A stretch of DNA of 64,000 nucleotides from Streptomyces sp. NBC_00370. GTDB taxonomy: Bacteria > Actinomycetota > Actinomycetes > Streptomycetales > Streptomycetaceae. Position 1 is the first letter of the stretch. Every line of letters starts with the position of its first letter. Below are positions 16,941 to 27,400 of the stretch, piece after piece. Both the position numbers and the translations under genes were made by a program. Location: NCBI RefSeq assembly GCF_036084755.1, contig NZ_CP107968.1, positions 8,192,001 to 8,256,000 of the forward strand. Direction: 5' to 3'. Under the pieces are notes generated by a model. The model saw nothing but the letters and a program-made list of their open reading frames with translations. It searched no databases and had not been told where the DNA came from.

Positions 16941-17339
16941 CCGCGGTGTGCCCCGCAATGCCGGAATATCTCCTTGTTGGCGGCCCCTTGTTCCGGGATC
17001 AGCGTAAAGGAGGGTAATCGCCCTCACGGGGAAGATGGCCTATTGACATGTCCCGCGTACTTGATCAATCATATGCGAAGACGTTACGTGACGTTCCGTG
17101 AAAAGTTTATGTACACGACCGGCCAGTATCACCGAACGGGGAGCAGCCCCATATGAGGGGCCGCAGGTGAAGGCCGGAGTCACCGTTTTCTTCGGGTGGC
17201 AGCGAGCAATGTTCCATGTTGTTTCCGCGTTTCTCAAACCCAAAACTCCGTCAAAAGAAAGTCAGGTAGCCGGCGGGGGCCGGGGTATTGAGCGCTGCCT
17301 GCGTGCAATTGCAGCGCATTTCGAAGAAAGGGCGAGGTC
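16941..17339 (+). promoter_or_regulatory. Control region upstream of the NRPS operon
   Basis: This 399-bp A+T-rich gap has no convincing gene. It holds TTGACA at 17043-17048 followed after 18 bp by AATCAT (17067-17072), a reasonable promoter, with TTGATCAA (17061-17068) inside. Next comes a 10-bp tandem direct repeat, GACGTTACGT (17080-17089) and GACGTTCCGT (17090-17099), like the repeated half-sites bound by SARP or PhoP-class activators. The palindrome TGCAATTGCA lies at 17304-17313. Confidence 0.5.
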
Positions 17340-20300
17340 TTGTCGACGACACCCCGCTTCCAGGACGCGACGACCGAACCGAACACAACGACCGAGGCGA
17401 ACACAACGGACGAGTCAGTGGTCGGCGGTGAGACGGCTTCCTTCGGGCAGCAACGGATCTGGCTGATCAGCCAGTTGGAAGGGGCCGGCGCGGCGTACAA
17501 CGAGCCGTTGGCATACCGGCTGCGGGGGAGCCTCGACCGGGACGCTCTGCGCCGGGCTTTCGACGCGCTCGCACAACGCCACGACACGCTACGGACCCGG
17601 CTGGTGGCCGCCGAGGACGGGCTGCGGGCGGTCATCGACCCGCCGGAGCGCGGATACGCCGTCGAGATCGACGACCTCGGTGAACTCCCCGACCCGACAG
17701 CCCAGGTGGCGGCGCTACGGCAACAGGAGGCGACGCAGCCGTTCGACCTCGGCCGGGGGCCGCTCGCGCGGGCGCGGCTGATCGTCCTGCGGCCGACAGA
17801 CCACATCCTGCTCGTGACGGTGCATCACACCGTCTTCGACGGACGCTCCATGGAGGTCTTGCTGAACGAACTCAGCTCCCTCTACGCGAACGCGCTGCGT
17901 GACGACGGGACCGCTCTGCCGCCGCTCCCCGCGCGGTACGCCGACTTCGCCCGCAGACAGCGCGACTGGAGCCTCGGTGGCGAAGCGGCCGAGCAGGAGG
18001 CCTTCTGGGCGAAAACACTCGCCGATGCCCCGCCGCTGCTCGAACTGCCCACCGATCGGCCGCGACCGGCCCGGCAGGACCACGACGGCGGCCGGGTCCC
18101 GGTGCACCTGGAGCCCGAACTCGTCGCAGCGCTCGGCGCGGTCGCCCGGCAGCATCGCAGCACCCTGTTCGGCGCCGTACTGACCGGCTGGGCCGCCCTG
18201 TTGTCGCGACTGACCGGACAGACCGACATCGTTGTCGGAAGCCCCGTCGCCAACCGCCGGCGCACGGAATACACCGGGCTCATCGGATTCTTCGTCCAGA
18301 CGCTCGCCCTACGCGTGGACCTCAGCGGTGACCCCACCGGCTCGGACCTGCTGCGTCGCACCCGCGCTGTGCTGCGCGCCGCGCTCGACCATCAGGACGT
18401 GCCCTTCGAGCGGGTCGTGGACCTGGTCAACCCGCCGCGCAGCGCCGCCCATACGCCGCTGTTCCAGACCATGCTCGCCTGGGCACCGGCCCGCGCCGAG
18501 CTGGTCAGCATCCCCGGCACGGAAGCCGAGGCGCTCGACATCCCGCACGCCGCAGCGAAGTTCGACCTCGCGCTGTCCCTGGAACAGGACGACAGCGGCG
18601 TCCACGGCTATCTCGACTACGCCACCGCACTCTTCGACCGTGACACCGTCGAGCGCTACGCGGCCTACCTGAAAAGGCTGTTGGCGCAGATCGCCCGCGA
18701 TCCCGGCGCAGAGGTGGCCGACGATGCGCTGACCGACGAGGCCGCCGAGCAGCGGATCCTCACGCAGTTCAGCGGCCTTGGCGCGGACAACGCCCATCCG
18801 GTGACCGCCGAAGAAGCCGACCCCGCCGGCATCGTCGAGCGGTTCGAGGCCCAGGTGCGTGCCCACCCCCACGCCCCCGCCGTCGTCGCGGGCAAGGACC
18901 AGCTCGACTACGCCACCCTCCAGCGGCGGGCCGCCCGCCTGGCACACGCCCTGATCGCCCGTGGCCTCAGGCCCGGTGCGTGTGTGGCGCTGCACTGCGG
19001 GCGTACCGTCGATCTCACCGTGGGAGTGCTGGGCATCCTCAGCGCGGGCGCCGCGTACCTGCCCCTCGATCCCGCGCAGCCACCGGACCGTATCGCCGCG
19101 ATGGTGACGGACGCCAAACCTGCGCTGGTTCTCACCGACGCGCCCGGATCCGGCGAGGGCTGGGAGGAGATCGCCGCAGTCGAGGCGGAGGGGAAGCGCG
19201 ACGACCCGCCCGGCATCCGGACCGGGGACGCGGACCTGGCCTACGTCATCCACACCTCGGGCTCCACCGGCCGCCCCAAGGGCGTCGCCGTGACGTACGG
19301 CAGCATCCGCAACCTCTTCGCCGCGTGGCGAAAACACTTCCCTGACACCCCGGGCGAGCCCACCTCGGCCTGGTCGGGCATCGGCTTCGACGCCTCCATC
19401 CACGAACTGCTTCTGCCGCTGACCACCGGTGCCGTCGTACATCTGGTGCCGGACGAGGTACGCGGCGACCCCGCCGCACTCTTCGACTGGATGCGGGAAC
19501 ACCGCGTCGTGCAGGCCTTCCTGCCGCCGTCGTACGTGAAGTGGATCGACGAGGACCCCGAAACCCGACTGGCGGGGCTGGCCCTGCGTCAGTTGCTGAC
19601 CGGCGTGGAGTCGCTTCCCGAGCGGGCGTTGCTGCGCATGACGCGCGCGCTGCCCGGGCTGCGGATCTGCTTCGGCTACGGTCCGACGGAAGCCACCCTC
19701 TACAGCACCGCCTACTACGACCCACAGTCGCTGGACCGGCCGGCCCCCATCGGCCGGCCCTTGCCGGGGACCCGGCTCTACCTCCTGGACGAGCGGCGAC
19801 GCCCCGTCCCGGTCGGTGTGCCGGGGGAGGTGTTTCTCGCCGGGGCGAGCCTGGCCCAGGGATACCTCAACCGCCCTGACCTGACAGCTGAGCGGTTCCT
19901 GCCCGATCCGTTCGTGCCGGGTGGGCGGATGTACCGTACGGGCGACCTCGCGCGCTGGCTCCCCGAAGGCAACGCCAGCTACCTCGGCCGCCGCGACGAC
20001 CAGATCAAGCTGCGGGGCTTCCGGATCGAACCCCGTGAGATCGAGGCCGCGTTGCTCGCGCTGCCCGACGTCGGAGAGGCCGTGGTGCTGGCCGACCGGG
20101 ACGACGCGGGCGAGTCGCGGCTGGTCGCGGTCGTCGCGGGCGGCGAGGTGGAGTCGCGTACGCCGTCGGAATGGCGGAGTGCGCTGTCCCGGCGGTTGCC
20201 GGACTACATGATCCCCGCGCTGTTCGTGCGACGGTCCGCACTGCCGCTCACACCCAGCGGCAAACTCGACCGCGCGCTGCTGCTCGCAGAGGCCCGCACC

Positions 20301-21416
20301 GCTCGCGGGGACGGCGGGAACCAGGTGAACACCGCCAGCCCCCGCGACCATGTCGAGATGGCGCTGTACCGCATGTGGCGACGGATATTGCTGCACCCCT
20401 CCATCGGCGTCACCGACAACTTCTTCGACCTCGGGGGCACTTCGCTGTCCGCCATCAAGGTGGCCAGCGCCGTCCGCGAGGAGTTCGGCCGGGAGCTGCC
20501 GATCCGGGAGATCCTGCTGCATCCGACCATCGAGACGCTCGCGGAACTGCTGCGGGCCGGGACCGTGCCGCGCGGCGCGGACAGTGACGTGATCGAGTTC
20601 CGGCGCGGGAACGGGCACCGGCGGGTGGTGTGTGTGCATCCGGCGGGCGGTACGGCGTTCTGTTACCTGTCGTTGGCGACCGCGCTGCCCGAGGAGGTCG
20701 GTGTGGTCGGGCTGCAATCACCGGGGCTCAGCCCCGGCGAGTCACCGCTGCCGGACGTCGGCGCGATGGCCCAGCGGTATCTGGAGCTGGTCGATCCACT
20801 GCCCGGCGAGTCGCTGGTGTTGTGCGGGCTGTCCTACGGCGGCCTGATCGCCTACGAGATGGGCCGACGACTCGCGGCGGCGGGGCACAGCGACTTCAGT
20901 GTGGTGCTGCTCGACACCATCGCCACCGACGACACGGAGGTACGCGCTGCCCTCGGCCCGGTGGACGCGGCGGAGTTCAGGGAGAAGCTGGTCCGCTTCA
21001 ACGGGATGTACCCGGGCATCGACGACGACCAGATCGACCGCTACTTCCGTATCTACAACCACAACCGGATGACGGCCCGCGCGTATACGGTGCCCACCTC
21101 CCCGGCGCGAGTCGTGTTCGTCGAGGCGGCTCCCGAGCCGGGGGCCGAAGCCACTCCGGATGCCGTTGCTGATGCGGAGGAGGCGCCCGGTGCCGAGGCC
21201 CGGGCGGTGTCCGGGGCCCGCGACTTCTGGCGGCGCAAGGTCCGTGGCGGCTTCGCCGTCGAGACGGTCGGCGGTGGCCACTGGGATCTGCTGGAGAGCG
21301 ACGAGGTGCCACGGATCGCCGAGATCATCACCGCCGAACTGGACCGGACGGCGGTCCCCGGGACGCCGCCCGGCGCCGGAGCCCCGGCCGAACCGTCCGC
21401 GATGCTGGAGCGCTGA
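17340..21416 (+). CDS. NRPS, C-A-PCP-TE
   Basis: This is a 1358-residue single-module peptide synthetase. The condensation domain (about 30-450) keeps HHTVFDG at 162-168. The adenylation domain (about 480-985) has HTSGSTGRPKG from 638 and YGPTE at 780; the by-eye specificity code is D-A-H-F-L-G-G-L-Y-K, which I cannot assign. The carrier domain has its phosphopantetheine Ser1035 in DLGGTSL. The thioesterase (about 1095-1340) has Ser1165 in GLSYGG and His1314 in GGGHWDLL. The start appears to be TTG at 17340, behind a purine-rich stretch. Its TGA overlaps the ATG of the next gene by one base. It may add an amino acid to a hydroxyl of the other chain. Confidence 0.93.
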   Translation: MSTTPRFQDATTEPNTTTEANTTDESVVGGETASFGQQRIWLISQLEGAGAAYNEPLAYRLRGSLDRDALRRAFDALAQRHDTLRTRLVAAEDGLRAVIDPPERGYAVEIDDLGELPDPTAQVAALRQQEATQPFDLGRGPLARARLIVLRPTDHILLVTVHHTVFDGRSMEVLLNELSSLYANALRDDGTALPPLPARYADFARRQRDWSLGGEAAEQEAFWAKTLADAPPLLELPTDRPRPARQDHDGGRVPVHLEPELVAALGAVARQHRSTLFGAVLTGWAALLSRLTGQTDIVVGSPVANRRRTEYTGLIGFFVQTLALRVDLSGDPTGSDLLRRTRAVLRAALDHQDVPFERVVDLVNPPRSAAHTPLFQTMLAWAPARAELVSIPGTEAEALDIPHAAAKFDLALSLEQDDSGVHGYLDYATALFDRDTVERYAAYLKRLLAQIARDPGAEVADDALTDEAAEQRILTQFSGLGADNAHPVTAEEADPAGIVERFEAQVRAHPHAPAVVAGKDQLDYATLQRRAARLAHALIARGLRPGACVALHCGRTVDLTVGVLGILSAGAAYLPLDPAQPPDRIAAMVTDAKPALVLTDAPGSGEGWEEIAAVEAEGKRDDPPGIRTGDADLAYVIHTSGSTGRPKGVAVTYGSIRNLFAAWRKHFPDTPGEPTSAWSGIGFDASIHELLLPLTTGAVVHLVPDEVRGDPAALFDWMREHRVVQAFLPPSYVKWIDEDPETRLAGLALRQLLTGVESLPERALLRMTRALPGLRICFGYGPTEATLYSTAYYDPQSLDRPAPIGRPLPGTRLYLLDERRRPVPVGVPGEVFLAGASLAQGYLNRPDLTAERFLPDPFVPGGRMYRTGDLARWLPEGNASYLGRRDDQIKLRGFRIEPREIEAALLALPDVGEAVVLADRDDAGESRLVAVVAGGEVESRTPSEWRSALSRRLPDYMIPALFVRRSALPLTPSGKLDRALLLAEARTARGDGGNQVNTASPRDHVEMALYRMWRRILLHPSIGVTDNFFDLGGTSLSAIKVASAVREEFGRELPIREILLHPTIETLAELLRAGTVPRGADSDVIEFRRGNGHRRVVCVHPAGGTAFCYLSLATALPEEVGVVGLQSPGLSPGESPLPDVGAMAQRYLELVDPLPGESLVLCGLSYGGLIAYEMGRRLAAAGHSDFSVVLLDTIATDDTEVRAALGPVDAAEFREKLVRFNGMYPGIDDDQIDRYFRIYNHNRMTARAYTVPTSPARVVFVEAAPEPGAEATPDAVADAEEAPGAEARAVSGARDFWRRKVRGGFAVETVGGGHWDLLESDEVPRIAEIITAELDRTAVPGTPPGAGAPAEPSAMLER

Positions 21417-24400
21417 TGCGACCCTCACAGGATTCCGCCGGGGTCACTCCTGCCGGCCTCGCCGAGCGCGTCCACGAGCAGGCGCTGCGTAGCCCGCACG
21501 CCCCCGCCGTCGCGGACGGCGGCCGGACGCTGGACTACGCGGCCGTCGACGCCACAGGCGCTGCTGTGGCGGACGCACTCAGCCACGCCGGTGTGTCACC
21601 CGGACAGGCGGTGGCGGTGTGTCTGCCCCGGTCCTGGCAGCTGGTCTGCGTGATGCTGGGGGTCCTGCGGCTCGGCGCGCGCGTCGTACCGCTCGACGCC
21701 CAGAGCCCGCCCGCACGCCGCGACCACATCCTGCGGGACAGCGGCAGTGTGGTGGTCATCCATACCGGCGAGGCCCCGCAAGGGCTGCCGGAGACGGTCC
21801 GCCCGCTGACAGCCGACGCCCTCCTGCCGTCCGGGGACTCCGTTTCGGGGACGGCGGGGGCACCGGCCGCTCCCGGCCCTGTCTCGTTCCTCTTCTACAC
21901 CTCAGGAACCACCGGCCGGCCCAAAGGAGTTGAGGTGCCCGATGCGGGCATCCTCAGGCTGGCCCTCCCCGGATACATCGACCTGTCCTCGGGTGCGCGG
22001 TACGCCTGCCTGTCCAACCCCGCCTTCGACGCGCTGAGTTTCGAGGTATGGGCACCGCTGCTGACCGGCGGCTGCTGTGTGATCCTCGGCGACGACGCCG
22101 TGCAGACTCCGTACGAACTCGCGGCGGCGCTGCTGCGTGAGCGTATCGACACGGTGTTCGTGACGGTGGCGCTGTTCAACGCGGTGGTGGAGGCGGTGCC
22201 CGACTGCTTCGCCGCCGCCCGGCAGGTACTTGTGGGCGGGGAGCGGCTCAACGGGCGCATCATCCGCGACTGGTACCGCCACAACGCGGCCAGTACGACC
22301 CGGCTGCACAACGTCTACGGGCCGACGGAGACGTCCACCTTCGCCCTGTGCTACCCGATACCCCGGGACTTCACCGGGGACGAGGTGCCGATCGGGCGGC
22401 CGTTGCCACGGACCACGGCGCTCCTGGTCCCCGCCGACGGTGGCCGCGAAGCCGCCCCGGGCGAGGTCGCGGAGCTGTACCTGGCCGGAGAGGCAGTGGC
22501 TGTCGGTTACCGCGCCCTGCCGCAGGAGACGGAGCGGCGCTTTGTGACGCTGCCCTGGTACGACGGCGGCCAGGCGCGTTTCTACCGTACCGGTGATCTG
22601 GTGAGCGCCGACGCCGAGGGGGAGTTGGTGTTCGTCGGCCGCGCCGACCGGCAGGTCAAGGTCCGCGGCTTCCGGATCGAACCGGGCGAGCTCGAAAGGC
22701 ACATCACCACCCACCCCGCGGTACGGCAGGCATACGTGTGCGTCCGCCGGGAGAAGACCGGGACCAACGAGCTGCTGGCCTATGTCGTCCTCGGCGGTGA
22801 GGTGTCGTACGAGGAGTTCGACCAGCACCTGGCGGCCGGTCTGCCCGCCTACATGCGCCCCCATCACACCTACTGCGTCGCCGAACTGCCCTTGAACGCC
22901 AACGGCAAGGTCGACCAGGCGGTGCTCCTGCGGCGTACCGATCCGCCGTGGCGGCCCGCAGGCGACGACGGGCCGGTGTCGCCCTGGCAGCGTGACGTAC
23001 TCGACCTGGCCGCCGAGATGCTGGGGACCTCGCGTCCGCGCCTCGGTGACCGGTGGATCGCGGCGGGAGGCGACTCCCTCAAGGCGCTGCGGCTGCGCTT
23101 CGAAGTGCGCCGCCGATGGTCCTGCGAGCTGTCCTCCTCGGCCGTCATGCGTGGGGACTTCGCCGAGATGGCCGCCGAGATCGCCGCCGCGAGGCAGCGG
23201 GGCGGGAACGATGACGGTTCGCCGTATCCGCCGGTCCCGGCGCCGAGTGCGGCCCGCTCCGCGCCGGCCACGGCCGAGCAGCAGCGTCTGTGGCTGCTCC
23301 AGCAGCGCTCGCCGTCCTCCCGCGCCCATCTCGTGGGGGCGGCCTTCCGGGTGGACGGCGTGGTCGACGTCGGCTTGCTGCGGCAGGCGCTGGCCGCGCT
23401 GGTGGAGCGCCACGTGGCGTTGCGTACGGGCTTCGAAGCGCAGCCGGACGGCCTGTTCCAGGTGGTGGGGGACCCGTACGACCCGTGGACCGAGTCCAGT
23501 GCGGTTGACGGAGAGCCCGGCCCCGCCGTCGCGGAGCGCTTCTTCGCCGAGCCGTTCGATCTCGCGCGGCCCCGCATGCTCCGGGCCTGCTGGCTGCCAC
23601 GCCCCGGCGGCGGCGAACTGCTGCTGCACCTGCACCACATCGCCGTGGACGGCTGGTCCCTCAACGTCCTGTTCCAGGAGCTCTCGGCAGAGTACGCGAG
23701 GGCAACGGGCGACGCGGACACGAATCCGCCCGTCGCCCGGCGGGCCCCCACCCCCTTGGACTTCGCCGGCTGGCAGGCACAGTGGTTCACCCGCCCCGCG
23801 TACGAGGCGCTACGGGACGAACTGTGCACCCACCACGAAAGGGTGGCGGACGAGCCCGAGCGGCTCCCCTCCCGTGGCGAAGGCGGTCTCGGCGCGGTCC
23901 GGCTGCTGCACACCTCGCTGGACGCGGCTCAGCGGGCACAGGCCGACCGGCTGTGCGCCGAACTCGGCCTGACCCGGTTCGAGTTGCTGCTGGGTATTTT
24001 CGCCTGGGGCGTGTACGGGGCGACCGGGCTGACCCGGCCACGGGTTGCGGCGCCGGTCGCCAACCGGCCGGTCGGCGAGTTCGCGGACAGTGTGGGCATG
24101 TTCGCGAACACGGTGCTGCTGCCGCTCGCGGTCGCGCCCGGTGAACAACTCCGCGATCAGGCAGCTCGGTTGGGCGCCGGTGCACGTGAGGTGCTGGACC
24201 GGCAGGACGTGACGCTCGCCGATGTGCTGGCCGATGTGTCGCCGTACGGGGACGGCGCGCCGTTCGACTTTCTCTTCGTCCTGGAGAACACCGACTTCCG
24301 CGCTCTGGACCTGCCCGGCTGCGCCGTCCGGCCGTGGTGGCCGGTACCCGCCGAGGCCAAGTGCCCGATGACGCTGAGCGTGGTCGAGGACGCGGGCGCT

Positions 24401-27400
24401 CTGGAGTGCCTGTGGGAATACGCCGACGGTTACTTCACCGCCGACGAGGTGTCGGCCATGGCCGACATGTTCCGCCGGGCCCTCGACCTGCTGACGGACG
24501 ACACCACAGCCGACACGACGGACGTTGCGGCGCCCTACCGGCGCTCGCTGCCGGACCATGGGCGCGGCGCGGCAGTCACGCCGGCCTGGTCCACCGTGGC
24601 CGAGGGCTTCGCCCGTCAGGTGGCACGTACGCCTGATGCGCCGGCCGTGGTCGCGGGCGACCGGGCGGTCGACTACGCCGAACTCGACGCGCTCGCACAG
24701 ACGCTGGCGCTGCGGCTGTCGGCGGCTCATCCAGACGAGACGGACGACGGCGGCCCGCGCTGTGTCGCCCTGCATCTTGAGCCGTCGGTGGAGCATGTGG
24801 TGGCGCTGCTGGCGCTGGCCCGGCTCAACTGGACGATCGTGCCGCTCGATCCGGCCTATCCTGCGGGGCTGTTGCGGCATGTGCTGACCCAGTCACAACC
24901 GCTCTGTGTGCTGGTGCCGCCCAGTGGCGCGGCTCCTCTCGAAGGCGCCGACCTGGCAGAGCTGCCCCGCTACGAGGTCGACCTCTCCGCGCCCGCCCCG
25001 TCAGGACGGGGACCGTTGCCGGGGCACGACGGGGCCCGGCCTCTGTACACCTTGTTCACGTCCGGCTCCACCGGTACACCCAAGGGGGTGCAGGTGCCGG
25101 ACCGTACGCTGAGCAATCTCCTGCAATGGCAGGCCGAGGCAGGAGGCCTCGGGGCGGCGGCCGTCACCCAGCAGTTCTCGATGCTCTCCTTCGACGTCTC
25201 CTTCCAGGAGGTGTTCGGCACGCTGTGCGGCGGCGGCCGGCTGCATCTCGTACGGCCGGGGTGGCGACAGGATGTTCCGGCGCTGCTGGAGCAGTTGGAG
25301 TCGGCCGGCGTGGAGCGGATCTTCATGCCGTACGTGGCCTTGCAGTTGCTGGCCGAACACGGTGTGCATCTCGGCCGTTTCCCGTCCCGGCTGCGGGAGG
25401 TGATCGTCGCGGGCGAGCAGTTGGTGTGCACCGAAGCGGTGCGGCAGTGGTTCGCCGGACTGCCCGGGGTGCGGCTGTTCAACCACTACGGCCCGACCGA
25501 GACCCATGTCGTGAGCAGCTTGTGCCTGGACGGAGATCCGCTGCGCTGGCCGGAGCGTCCGGCCATCGGCGCACCAGTGGCGAACGCGTTGCTCCGGGTG
25601 GTCGACGAGGGCGGCTTGCCGCTGCCGCCCGGCCGGGCCGGGGAGTTGCTGATCGGCGGTCTGATGGCGACGCGCTGCTACCTGGGAGCCGCGGCCTCGG
25701 ACACCAGTCGGTTCGTGGAGCTGTCGGAATTGGGGCTGTTCTACCGCACCGGTGACCGCGCCCGCTTCGACGACGAAGGTGTGCTGCACTATCTCGGCCG
25801 GACCGATCAGCAGATCAAACTCAGCGGTCACCGGGTGGAGTTGGCGCAGGTCGAGGCAGCATTGATGCGGCATCCGCAGATCGTGGGCGCGGTCGTGACG
25901 CACGACGGCAAGGAGCTGGTTGCCTGTCTGCAGTGCCGCGAAAAGGCCCCCTCGGTAACGGAGTTGGCCGCTCACCTGTCGGCACTGCTGCCCGCCTTCA
26001 TCCAGATCCGCCGCTTCCGCGAGCTGGATACCCTGCCACACACCCCCAGCGGCAAGCTGGACCGCGCGAACGCACTGCGGGCACCGGGCAGGGAACTGGG
26101 CGTGGGCACCGCCTCCGGAGCCGCCGCCCTGACCGGGGTCGAGACCCGGCTGGCAGCGGCGTTCGAAGCGGTGACCGGCCGGACCGTCGGGGCGGACGAG
26201 ACGTTCTTCGACGCGGGTGCGTCCAGCCTGTCGCTGATGCGGTTTCATCTGCGATGCACCACGGAGCTGGGACTGCGGTTCACGGTCGCCGACCTGTTCG
26301 AGTACGTCACGATCCGTCGCCTGGCACGCTTCGTCGAGCAGGGCCGTGAACCGGCCGCCCGCCCGGCGCAGGAGCCTGCTGCCGTACGGGACGAAGCCCT
26401 CCCGGCCGCCGGGCCGCACGGCGCGGGTGCTTCGTACGCCGGGGGTGTTCCCTCGGACGAGCCGATCGCGGTGATCGGGATGGCGGTACGGCTGCCCGGC
26501 GCCCGCGATCTGGCGGAGTTCTGGCAGCTGGTGGAGACGGCGGGCCGGGGCGTGGAGCACTTCGAGGCGGCGGACGGGCTGGTGGGTGCCCGCAGCCAGA
26601 TGGAGGGGATGCTCGCCTTCGACCCGGAACGCTTCGGCATCAGCCGGCAGGACGCGCGGCTGATGGATCCCCAGCAGCGGCATCTGCTGATGAGCTGCGT
26701 CGAGGCGCTGGCCCATGCGGGTATCACTGGAGCTACGGCCGGCCAGGTCGGCCGGGTCGGTCTGGTCGCGGGCGCCGGTGAGAACACGTACTTCCAGGAG
26801 ATGCTGCGCGAGGCGGACCCCGAGCGGCTGCCGGACGCCTTCCAGTGGGCTCTGCATCACGAGAAGGACTTCCTCGCCACGAAGGTGGCCTACCGGCTCG
26901 ATCTGACGGGACCGGCCTTTACCACCCAGGCGGCGTGCGCGAGTTCGCTGGTCGCTGTGCATGTCGCGGCGGGGCTGCTGCGGCAGGGCGACGCGGATGT
27001 GATGCTGGCCGGCGGTGTTCTGGTGGACACCACGATGCGGGACGGTTACCGCTACCAGCCGCAGCACATCTTCTCCCCGGACGGACACTGCCGGCCGTTC
27101 AGTGACGACGCCGGTGGCACGATCGGTGGCAGCGGTGTCGGTGTGGTGGTGCTCAAACCGCTGCGGGCGGCGCTGCGTGACGGGGACACCGTCTACGCCC
27201 GGATCACCGGTTCTGCGCTGAACAACGACGGTGCGGAGAAGCTGAGTTACAGCGCGCCGTCGGTGGCCGGGCAGCGCGAGGTGATCCGCTCGGCGCTGCG
27301 CCGCAGCGGCCGTACCGGCTCCGACCTCGGTTACGTGGAAGCCCACGGCACCGGCACCCGTCTTGGTGACCCCATCGAGGTGGAGGCGCTGCGCCAGGCG

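Noticed and set aside
17098..17466. 122-codon plus-strand frame between the nucleotidyltransferase and NRPS genes
   Set aside because: It overlaps the NRPS start in another frame and turns Arg-rich; the GTG near 17167 has a weak ribosome site and no family resemblance.
18309..20717. 802-codon open frame on the minus strand across the first NRPS
   Set aside because: It is an antisense shadow created by high GC codon use; it has no start signal and no family text, while the plus strand has full NRPS motifs.
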